A stretch of 64,000 nt of DNA from Trissonchulus latispiculum (taxonomy: Eukaryota; Nematoda; Enoplea; Enoplida; Ironidae). A program made the translations under genes and the position numbers. Under the pieces are notes generated by a model. It searched no databases and was not told the origin of the DNA. It saw nothing but the letters and a program-made list of their open reading frames with translations. The stretch is from positions 1-64,000 of the forward strand of contig JASAND010024079.1 in NCBI GenBank assembly GCA_030248195.1. Reading direction: 5' to 3'. Positions 54,682 through 64,000 of the stretch are shown in pieces (position 1 is the first letter of the stretch; each line of letters starts with the position of its first letter).

Positions 54682-55573
54682 CAAAAACCAAAACTTTCTT
54701 ATCTTTTGGCCTAAAAATCCGGGACTGGTTCCAGAATGTTAAAGGGCACGGAAATAGGTTATTTAGCAAGTTTTAGCTATTTACGTAAAGGATTAAAGCC
54801 GTATGAGCAAAAAAATACCCGAAAGGAAACCAGAACCTTAAAGTAATTTAATTAATAAATTAAAATTAATCACATTTTCAGTTTACTTTAATGTTATAAT
54901 TTTATTTTACCTGAAAACACTACTAACTAACAAAACTCCTTTCCGATTTTGCTTTTGGAGTAACTTGCTAAACGTAGAACTGATGATATTAGCAACTCCG
55001 TTACAATTTTTAATAAGCTTTTGCTAGACATCTTTTGCTAGATAAATGTACACATATTACTTGAAAGAATTTCATTTAATGTTACAATCCCAATGTATCC
55101 GAATAGAGACTTGGTAACCATCCTCCTCTTTGCAACTTGAATAAATTTTCTCTAAACTCATCTACTTTGGTATATGCACAACTTACTAAAGTAGTGCGCA
55201 TACCAAAGAATCATCCAAGGCTTGTATACTCGACATTTGATCAACTGACTATTCTGGGAGAGTTTTAAAATTCACCATTCAGGAAACAGTTAAAATTGAC
55301 AAAAACTGAAATCTAATGAAAGAGTTTGAAGAATCCTGGGTCTAAATCCTCTTCCTCATATTACTTCGTTTTTCAGTTGTATTATCTTTATTAAAATTTT
55401 CTAAAATCTGAAAAAAATTTGCTGGTTAAAAAATTTCTGAGCCAAAAATTTTCACTTTGTTTGATCCAGTTATATCCGGTTTTTCCGGTTTTAACTGGAT
55501 ACCGGGTACCCGAAGCAGGACCCGGGTAACCGAAAATTTTCCGTGCTCATGCCTAGTTTATATGGGTGCATAC

Positions 55574-56713
55574 CAGGGTTTTTTGCGTCCAGAAGTGCGT
55601 CTGGACGCAAAGTTTCTTATCTTGACGGAACGAAATTTTAACGGGACGCAAGCTAGACGCAACATTATTTCGGGAGAAAATTCACTTTTGTAAGAGTGAA
55701 AACTTTAAATGTTTCCAGTACCAATTTTTCCATATTTTCCAAAAATTTTCTCGGTTTCTGGGGGGCTCCGCCCCCCAGACCCCCTGGTGTTTTCCACTAT
55801 GCCATCGAATGCCAACGCTTTGTAATGTGTCAGTACTTGTTGCGTTATTAGTTGAGTTATCTACCTGTATCGATACATAACAGGTCAAAGCCCATAATTA
55901 ATAAAATTTGTAGCCGTAGCCGAATATCCAAATTTTTGGGATCATGTAATGTAATGAGGTTCATACATACAATTGCATTAGCACAGTTTTTAAAGTCTAA
56001 ATTTTGTTCTTGACTGGATTTTCAAAACATTTTCAGCTTCTGGAGGTTAATCCCTTAATTACCAAAAGTCAACCAAATTTGTAGAGTATATATATCCAAT
56101 TTTTGGTTTGGTTCATTTAAAGCATTCAACTCGCGCTGTCATCGAAAAGCGTTTGTCCAGAAGAAATTCAGGCATTGGGTTAATCAATCGTATTCGTAAC
56201 TAACCTTAATATTTCACGGTTTTTGCCTTTGATTACTACTGCACGACGCATCGCATACACGCTCTTTGTTTATTGATACTGACTTCTCAAAATGAAAACA
56301 ACTCAAAATTCTACAATTTACAAATGTAATTTACACAAAAAATGCATTAGGTATTTTAGTTAAATGTATATAACTGATGACAAATTAATCTTTTTAATCA
56401 TTTTCATTCCGGATTTATCCGTAATTTCAAAAGATTTCTCCAACTTCTGGGGGGCTCCGCCCCACAGACCCCCCGTCGCATATTTTGTAATCGTGCATTA
56501 CTGTTCAGTAGCATCACCATTCTAAGTACTTTTTCATACGACTAAATTATGTTTCACTAAAGAAATAATCGACATTTTTATAAAGAATACAATTTTTGCA
56601 TATAAAACACGCTAAAACAATAAATTTACCTGGACGCAAAATTTCTTAACGGGACGCAACTTAAAATTAGCTGGACGCAAAGTTGAAGCAAATCCGAAAA
56701 CCAAAAAACCCTG
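55574..56713. mobile_element. hAT-like MITE with CAGGGTTTTTTG ends and 8-bp target duplication
   Basis: GTGCATAC at 55566-55573 and 56714-56721 flanks CAGGGTTTTTTGCGTCC and the inverse AAAAAACCCTG. The interior has two copies of CTGGGGGGCTCCGCCCC (about 55758 and 56448) and GGACGCAA words at both ends. 1140 bp, no transposase. Confidence 0.9.
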
Positions 56714-57095
56714 GTGCATACTGGAGGCTGAGGAACTCAAAAATTTAAAATTTTTCTAAAATTTTTAGTTGGTCAGGGTGTATCGAGGTGTAGTGTTTTA
56801 GAACGGCCGCGAAGCGGCGGCCGGCCCGGCTGAGTGTCTGGCCGTTCAGCCGGCTGCTGGCCTCCGGCCTAGCACAGATATTTGTAGTAAACACTGAAAG
56901 TTGAGCAGAGTAGAAAATTATTACAAAACACATCCAATGAACGTGAATGTGATTTCAATCAAGCTATAGAAGTTTAAAAACCGTTTCCATTGACTGTGTA
57001 ATGCATATTATAAATATTTTGCAATTTTCTAGCTCAATTTTCATTTTTTTGCATTTAGATACTGGAAAAGGCCGGCTGGTGGCCGCCGGCCAAGA

Positions 57096-57462
57096 AGGGC
57101 CAACGGCCCGTCGATGGCAGGCTGGTCGTTGCCAAGAACGGCCAACGGCCCGTCGATGGCAGGCCGGTCGTTGCCAAGAACGGCCAACGGCCCGTCGATG
57201 GCAGGCCGGTCGTTGCCAAGAACGGCCAACGGCCCGTCGATGGCAGGCCGGGCGTTGCCAAGAACGGCCAACGGCCCGTCGATGGCAGGCCGGTCGTTGC
57301 CAAGAACGGCCAACGGCCCGTCGATGGCAGGCCGGGCGTTGCCAAGAACGGCCAACGGCCCGTCGATGGCAGGCCGGTCGTTGCCAAGAACGGCCAACGG
57401 CCCGTCGATGGCAGGCCGGTCGTTGCCAAGAACGGCCAACGGCCCGTCGATGGCAGGCAGCC
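57096..57462 (+). repeat. 42-bp minisatellite, about nine units (first copy)
   Basis: The unit contains GGCCAACGGCCCGTCGATGG and CAGGCCGGTCGTTGCCAAGAA. As 42 is divisible by three and the unit has no stops in several frames, long frames stay open on both strands; these are not taken as genes. Two units carry GGGCGTT instead of GGTCGTT. Confidence 0.95.
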
Positions 57463-58715
57463 AGCCAGTGACTTTTCTGGTGGCCGGCTCAACTCGGCCG
57501 TTCTAAAACACCACTGACGGGTAGTGTGGGGCGTTGGCCGGTGCGGCCAATTGCCGGCCAATCCATTGGCCGTTGGCCGAAAATTTTCGGACCGGTCTTT
57601 GTTCGGCCGATTGGTCGTTGTCTTTTCGTTGGCCATTGGCTGTTTGTTGTCCGTTGGCCGTTTGGCCGATTATTGGCCTAGCTTAGAGGTATTGATTTTC
57701 ACATCTACACTTGCTGAGAATTGGTTTTCTTCTGTGCTCTTTCTACGGCAAGTGTGCAAGTAAAATTGTGTATGCAGAAGGGTAAACGGAACGGAATACT
57801 TGCTAAGTAATAAGATTTCGAAAACCGACTTCACGCAATTTCTTCATATTATCACCCCAACATAATGCTCATGCTCAGCATACGTGTGCCGACGCTTCAG
57901 GCTTAATTGCACCCAAGTTAGCATAATGTATCAACGAATATTATTATTCCAGAATACATACAAACAAGTGGGAATTCGTCACCGTCAGGCTTAACTGTGT
58001 CGAGAAGGACAGAGCTTTTTAGAAAATTCAAGATAGCATATTTAGACTGATATTGAAAACAAACTAAATAGTAATGCTATTGCTTATAATTATTGCAACT
58101 ATTCAATAGTTCAATAAAAGACAGCAAAACATTAGCAATGTTTCGAGGTTTGCAGGAAAAAATTATCTGGGCTTGAAAACTGCAATTGGCTTGGCCGACG
58201 AAACTTCCGGCTAACGTCCAACACTACCGAGTGGATCAAAAACGTTTTTCGCGATTTTGCTGAAAATGCATACAAGCATTTTCTGGAGCGCTGAGCACTC
58301 AGCTTTTTGTTAGCTCCGGATAAGCTTACATCTTAAGTTTACAACTTAGCAAGCACAGCTTTACAATCTTTAGTAAACTAACGAAAAGCTGAATCGAAAA
58401 ACGGATTTCAGATTCGTGTCCAGCGCCCCAGTAAACCTTGTCTGTAAGTTTTCAACAAAATCGGGGGCAAAAATGTTCCCCTCATCCCACTCCCCAACTA
58501 AAATTTTGAAATTTTTGAAAATTGTAAAATTTTTTGAACTTGAACTTGAACATCCAATGAACGTGAATGTGATTTCAATCAAGCTATAGAAGTTTAAAAA
58601 CCGTTTCCATTGACTGTGTAATGTATATTATAAATATTTTGCAATTTTCTAGCTCAATTTTCATTTTTTTGCATTTAGATACTGGAAAAGGCCGGCTGGT
58701 GGCCGCCGGCCAAGA

Positions 58716-59082
58716 AGGGCCAACGGCCCGTCGATGGCAGGCTGGTCGTTGCCAAGAACGGCCAACGGCCCGTCGATGGCAGGCCGGTCGTTGCCAAGAA
58801 CGGCCAACGGCCCGTCGATGGCAGGCCGGTCGTTGCCAAGAACGGCCAACGGCCCGTCGATGGCAGGCCGGGCGTTGCCAAGAACGGCCAACGGCCCGTC
58901 GATGGCAGGCCGGTCGTTGCCAAGAACGGCCAACGGCCCGTCGATGGCAGGCCGGGCGTTGCCAAGAACGGCCAACGGCCCGTCGATGGCAGGCCGGTCG
59001 TTGCCAAGAACGGCCAACGGCCCGTCGATGGCAGGCCGGTCGTTGCCAAGAACGGCCAACGGCCCGTCGATGGCAGGCAGCC
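58716..59082 (+). repeat. 42-bp minisatellite, about nine units (second copy)
   Basis: The same units in the same order as the first copy, including the variant units at the same positions, as expected if the array was copied as part of the 1.62-kb duplication. Confidence 0.95.
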
Positions 59083-60312
59083 AGCCAGTGACTTTTCTGG
59101 TGGCCGGCTCAACTCGGCCGTTCTAAAACACCACTGACGGGTAGTGTGGGGCGTTGGCCGGTGCGGCCAATTGCCGGCCAATCCATTGGCCGTTGGCCGA
59201 AAATTTTCGGACCGGTCTTTGTTCGGCCGATTGGTCGTTGTTGTCTTTTCGTTGGCCATTGGCTGTTTGTTGTCCGTTGGCCGTTTGGCCGATTATTGGC
59301 CTAGCTTAGAGGTATTGATTTTCACATCTACACTTGCTGAGAATTGGTTTTCTTCTGTGCTCTTTCTACGGCAAGTGTGCAAGTAAAATTGTGTATGCAG
59401 AAGGGTAAACGGAACGGAATACTTGCTAAGTAATAAGATTTCGAAAACCGACTTCACGCAATTTCTTTATATTATCACCCCAACATAATGCTCATGCTCA
59501 GCATACGTGTGCCGACGCTTCAGGCTTAATTGCACCCAAGTTAGCATAATGTATCAACGAATATTATTATTCCAGAATACATACAAACAAGTGGGAAGTC
59601 GTCACCGTCAGGCTTAACTGTGTCGAGAAGGACAGAGCTTTTTAGAAAATTCAAGATAGCATATTTAGACTGATATTGAAAACAAACTAAATAGTAATGC
59701 TATTGCTTATAATTATTGCAACTATTCAATAGTTCAATAAAAGACAGCAAAACATTAGCAATGTTTCGAGGTTTGCAGGAAAAAATTATCTGGGCTTGAA
59801 AACTGCAATTGGCTTGGCCGACGAAACTTCCGGCTAACGTCCAACACTACCGAGTGGATCAAAAACGTTTTTCGCGATTTTGCTGAAAATGCATACAAGC
59901 ATTTTCTGGAGCGCTGAGCACTCAGCTTTTTGTTAGCTCCGGATAAGCTTACATCTTAAGTTTACAACTTAGCAAGCACAGCTTTACAATCTTATAGTAA
60001 ACTAACGAAAAGCTGAATCGAAAAACGGATTTCAGATTCGTGTCCAGCGCCCCAGTAAACCTTGTCTGTAAGTTTTCAACAAAATCGGGGGCAAAAATGT
60101 TCCCCTCATCCCACTCACCAACTAAAATTTTGAAATTTTTGAAAATTGTAAAATTTTTTGAACTTGAATGCCTTAGCCCAGATGAATTGAATTCTTTTAA
60201 TCCCTCACCCCAACGGCAGGCCACCGGCTGAACGGCCATGCGCTCAGCCGGGCCGGCCGCCGGCTGCCCGGCCGTTCTAAAACACTAACCCCTCGGTACA
60301 CGCTGACCAGGC

Positions 60313-62617
60313 AAAAAACTTGCTGTCTACTCGAACTATGGAACATTTTTGTGGTTTCGTAGTTTTCAATCATTCTTGTCCTGTCTGCGTTTGGTTCAGT
60401 TCATCACAACTCTGTTCTTGCCCTGTTCTAGTTTGCATGATGGCGTAAAGAATTAAACACCCTACCCCCGAAATCCCCAGGAACTTTTGGTACCAAATTT
60501 CGGACTGAACAAATACCTCGGAAGAAGGTAATGTTTCTAAAAGGCCCATTGATTGAAGGTGATTTTTTCTTTTACGCACATCAGTGCATAACTTTCGCAA
60601 AACTTAACCGGTTGAGCACAAATTTGGTATGGGTGCAGTGATGGAACCGAGTGGATTGGGGGGGGGGTGAGCCCCTACATCCCATGTATGCGCATAGTTG
60701 TTACTCGCTCAAGAAGGTAGGTTACGGTGTTATCTTGAGTTTAGTTTAGCCAGCAAAATTTGCTTGTCTTAGACTGTTCTAATAATTAGGTCCGCGGTGT
60801 GTGGACATTTCACCAGCCAAAATTAAAAGTTTGCTTTTCGCCAACCAAAAAATGTTGACAATTTCAACAACCTTTTTAAAATTTGACTTTGAATTTAAAT
60901 TCATTCATTTTTGCGCAATGTGTGTAACAGTGTGAAGATTGGGTATTAGTTAGTAGAAATCATTGAATCATTGTGTTATTGATTTCTCCGCAGAAGTGGG
61001 GGACCTGCATAACCTGTCATAAACGAATAATGGGTTTGGGAGGAGCTAGAACAAATTTTTTTGGGGAATTGCCAAATCTTTTTCAAATTACAGACGTTAG
61101 AAACTGAGTGAAATAAGCTTAGGGCAAGTTACATAGTTTTACATACTAAGCTCATGCTATTCTTTAGACGTGGGTTTTCTATTGTGAGTCCATGTTGTGC
61201 TTGTAGTGATATTTTTATAACAGTTAAAACTAATATTTCAGAAAAAACTGTGTGTATTTACCGGATGAGAATTTTTGCCAAAAATCTTTGTTATTGTTCT
61301 GCCAACAAATTTTTCCCTTCAGTTTCTGGGGAATTTATTTAGCATTGCCCTCTGAGAGCCTGTTTTCAAACAGATATTCTGCTATCTTGACAGAAAGCTT
61401 TGAAGAGATGTGTTCCAAACATCAAAACTGTCAGTTTCACAGGCCCTTAATAAGTCTAATTAGCGCGAACTATAAGCAGGACTTGAGCTTGAGTTGGCCT
61501 GGACTGCAAACTGGCTTCATTTAAATACAGAATTAATAGAGAAGGGGGTTCAGGAATTAAAATTTTGGAATTTCTTGAGCGTAAATTTTCCAAAATATTT
61601 ATAAATATATCGACTAGATTAATGCTAACGTGTACGTAAGTAGTGGTGAGTTTTGATCATATTCTTGTCCTGAGTAAGTGTGGTAATGTTAGAATTTAGT
61701 TGGTCTCAGACTTAGCTCTCTGTGGTTTGGAAAGTGTTAGTAGTGCTGAAGATGAACGAAGAAACAGCACAGCAAGAGAGCGACCGTGTGTGTGCTTTTG
61801 AGAAGGGTTTTCTATTGTGCGAAAATAGGCAGGGAACGGAACGTGTGCAAGCAGGAATATTGTGTGTATGTGTTGACCATTAGGAAAAGAGTCGGGGAGA
61901 CATAAAGGCGCCTCTCCTTTTAATTTTAGCACATAATATAAAAGAGGGGAAGAAATATGCGAGTGTGCATTGAAGTCGGAGGGACCCCATTCTTTTGACA
62001 ATAGAATAGCATCTTTAGAATATAAGGCTGCCTTTTGTGCGTCTCCCTGTGTGAGTTCTCCTCCTTAAAATTCGCTTCTAAAGTCCCTTTTTCCCTTATC
62101 CCTTCATTAGGTCGTTTGCTGTGCTACATGTTGGCTTGTTAAGACTATCCCACCATTCCTGTTATTGCGATCGAGGCTTTAGCTTAGCCCTTGTTTGCTG
62201 TTAATTTACTGAGTAAATTATAACTAACTGAAAGTTCGGCCGGCACTGGTGTTATACCTATAGCGCTGTAGAATCGAAAATTCGTTCACGATTAGGTTTG
62301 ATGGGACTATCCGCTGGTTGAGTAGACCTTTTTCAAATAGGTGATCAGTGCTGCTCAGGTGTCGCTGCAAAAATATGCACCTCTAAGCATGAATCGTGGA
62401 AGAAGCAAGAGATGAGTTGTGTTGCAGTTTAGCTAGGAAAATCTGTTATCAACCTTTATGCGGATCTGATTTCCTGCAGTTTAGATAATTTGCACAATTT
62501 CCAGCGGTGACTAATGCAACAAAGCCTGAGCGGTTCCGTCTGCGAGTTTGCTTAGAAAATGGGAAATTGTTTATGGTTGTTAGATGTTGCCGTTTCCATG
62601 AAGCTTATATATATATA
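60313..62617. other. Non-coding stretch without recognised features
   Basis: No ORF with family features, no RNA gene and no clear repeat ends on either strand. Confidence 0.4.
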
Positions 62618-62977
62618 CGAGTAGGAAAAATGCTCCTTGCAGTCGCATGAAAAATACAATATGAGCCAGAAGGACAGCATTCAATTCGGGAAAAGACAAG
62701 ATTTAAAATGTATAATATGAGCCAGCATTTACTTATGTAAAGGACAAGATTTAAAAGTTTAATATGAGCAGCTCCCTTTCTCGGGCTCATATTGACGCCT
62801 TGGGAACGATGTTGTGTACGCAACTTAATCGATGCCAACGTACAAAATTAGAGTAAGTGTAAAAAATAGACATTGCTCAGAGCCGCCTCCCCCCCAGGAG
62901 CCTGCACAGACTAACTTAACATGCTACTTAGACTATTGATAATATCACACTATTTACGTAATTACGTATCATATATA

Positions 62978-63040
<63 letters not shown>

Positions 63041-63466
63041 ATATATATATATATATATTTACGTAACCATAATCTGGGGTATTTTTACACAACGCACTTT
63101 TCAGCAAGTCCTTTTTGTCATTGCAGCTAGCATATACCATTAGCTAGCTGTCACACCATTAGCTTCTGTCACAGATCTGGTGTATTCAATAAAGTATATG
63201 TCTGACTGAATGCTCTAATTCAGAATCATATGAGCAAAGCATGACGAAGATAGAGGGAAACCACTCCCTGCGGGCCGTCCGTGCGGCGTCAATATGAGCC
63301 CGAGAAAGGGAGCTGCTCATATTAAACTTTTAAATCTTGTCCTTTACATAAGTAAATGCTGGCTCATATTATACATTTTAAATCTTGTCTTTTCCCGAAT
63401 TGAATGCTGTCCTTCTGGCTCATATTGTATTTTTCATGCGACTGCAAGGAGCATTTCTCCTACTTG
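62618..63466. mobile_element. Foldback element with AGTAGGAAAAATGCTCC ends, copy 2
   Basis: The arms (about 62618-62800 and 63290-63466) match those of the 41221-42117 element, including GACAAGATTTAAAA and AATATGAGCC repeats. The centre is different and includes a long TA microsatellite (about 62972-63060). Confidence 0.85.
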
Positions 63467-63559
63467 TCCTATTTCATTTTTGGGAATGAGGGAATGTGTA
63501 ATGTGTTAATATGGTTTATTGACCATAACATTAACGCATACTGTTAAACTAAATGCTAC

Positions 63560-64000
63560 CCCAGCAACTTGAACCAGGAACTGGTTCACGGTTGAACCAG
63601 TTGAACCAGATGAGATACGGCGTCGACAATATGCTCATCGTGTTCAGCGACCCCGATTTACTATAATATAAGGGCAAGCTTTCAGGCAGTTCCAATTTGT
63701 CTATTTCAAGTTACAGAGCGTGCTGCGGCTGCAGCGCAGCACGATAGCAGCACCGCACAGCGACGAGGTTACTCTCACCGTGTTCAGCGACCCCGATTTA
63801 CTATATAAGGGCAAGCTTTCAGGCAGTTTCAACTTGTCTATTTCAAGTTACAGAGCGTGCTGCGGCTGCAGCGCCGCAACGCAGCACGATAGCAGCACCG
63901 CACAGTGACGAGGATACTCTCATCGTGTTCAGCGACCCCGATTTACTATATAAGGGCAAGCTTTCAGGCAGTTTCAACTTGTCCATTTCAAGTTACGGGG
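63560..64000. repeat. Inverted copy of the 40-kb repeat joined to 141-144-bp tandem units with TATA-like boxes
   Basis: 63560-63665 is the inverse of about 40388-40490 (GAACCAGTTGAACCAGATGA, GATACGGCGTCGACAATATG). Then GTTCAGCGACCCCGATTTAC starts tandem units at about 63640, 63781 and 63925. The last two units hold ACTATATAAGGGC, a TATA-box-like word. The array runs off the window. Confidence 0.85.

Larger units (their letters stand above)
50894..54841. mobile_element. TTAA-flanked element, copy 3, split by a LINE
   Basis: TTAAGTTGCTGGCATCC at the left and the inverse of TTAAGGTTCTGGTTTCC at the right. The interior 50900-51742 and 54682-54835 aligns by eye with copy 1 read in reverse (for example GGACATATGGGCCGAGGGAC and CTGGTTCCAGAATGT). 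The middle is the LINE. Confidence 0.8.
50162..55555. mobile_element. TAGGCATGGGCACGGG element, copy 2, carrying three nested insertions
   Basis: GTTTATAT at 50154-50161 and 55556-55563 flanks ends TAGGCATGGGCACGGG and CCGTGCTCATGCCTA. The outer arms match copy 1. The TTAA element at 50894-54841 is inserted in it. Confidence 0.85.
56931..60168. repeat. 1.62-kb direct tandem duplication
   Basis: CATCCAATGAACGTGAATGT begins each copy (56931 and 58551). The copies differ by only a few substitutions and small indels (for example an added GTT near 59240), so the duplication is recent or homogenised. Confidence 0.95.
56765..60312. mobile_element. GGCCG-rich foldback element containing a 1.62-kb tandem duplication
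   Basis: About 80-bp inverted arms contain GTGTTTTAGAACGGCCG at the left (about 56790) and CGGCCGTTCTAAAACACTA at the right (about 60271), with GGCCGGCCCGGCTGAG shared. The span 56931-58550 is repeated at 58551-60168. No transposase is seen. Confidence 0.75.

Noticed and set aside
57001..59259. Long repeat-protein ORFs on both strands
   Set aside because: They arise because the 42-bp minisatellite unit is divisible by three and lacks stops in several frames.

Overview
The window looks like nuclear DNA of an invertebrate animal. The one clear host gene has animal-type spliced exons encoding a homologue of EBAG9/RCAS1, interrupted by introns of 6.8 and 2.3 kb. The rest is AT-rich DNA packed with transposons, foldback elements, minisatellites, tRNA-derived SINEs and long C/G homopolymer tracts. 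I cannot place the species; a sponge or cnidarian would fit but is not demonstrated.

Positions 1-7063 hold part of a Maverick/Polinton-like (adintovirus-like) element. On the minus strand are an A32/FtsK-type packaging ATPase and a small basic protein with a GG-hydrophobic tail resembling the pX/mu class of core proteins. Next to them is an unrecognised gene of roughly 290 codons. It is broken by a frameshift, a 56-bp tandem duplication, a stop codon and a 2.97-kb insertion with a 12-bp target duplication. Divergent from that gene, across 38 bp containing a TATAAATA box, is a compact plus-strand strip. It encodes a two-lobed TATA-binding-protein homologue, then 6 bp later a small dsRBD-like protein, then 1 bp later a 36-codon ORF. 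Converging on this strip is a two-exon minus-strand gene for a CARD protein with a possible dsRBD-like tail. A TBP plus CARD plus dsRBD-like gene set beside Polinton morphogenesis genes is the most interesting content: it suggests the element brings its own core-promoter factor and proteins that could touch host innate signalling. Function is inferred only.

Positions 7064-35442 are repeats. In order: tandem repeats (7.3-8.2 kb); a nest of C/G-tract MITEs (9.3-17.4 kb) with a three-level nest at 10.2-11.8 kb; a 2.2-kb foldback element with 51-bp repeats (19.0-21.3 kb); hairpin-headed repeats (22.4-24.3 kb); TTAA-flanked elements; palindromes built from a TTTAAGCCG-like unit (27-33 kb); and SINEs.

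Positions 35443-45131 contain three phase-0 exons of the EBAG9 homologue. Its introns hold a 3.1-kb TIR element, 148-bp tandem repeats, a foldback element, a LINE RNase H remnant with three copies of a perfect 16-bp palindrome, and a SINE.

Positions 45132-64000 contain nested foldback elements (45.6-46.7 kb), two copies of an 8-bp-TSD element (48.2-50.0 and 50.2-55.6 kb), a hAT-like MITE, a large GGCCG-rich foldback element with a 1.62-kb tandem duplication carrying a 42-bp minisatellite, and tandem repeats with TATA-like boxes at the right edge. The second of the two 8-bp-TSD copies carries a four-level nest with a target duplication at every level. Sequence identities, repeat ends and reading frames were read by eye; no alignment or database search was run.
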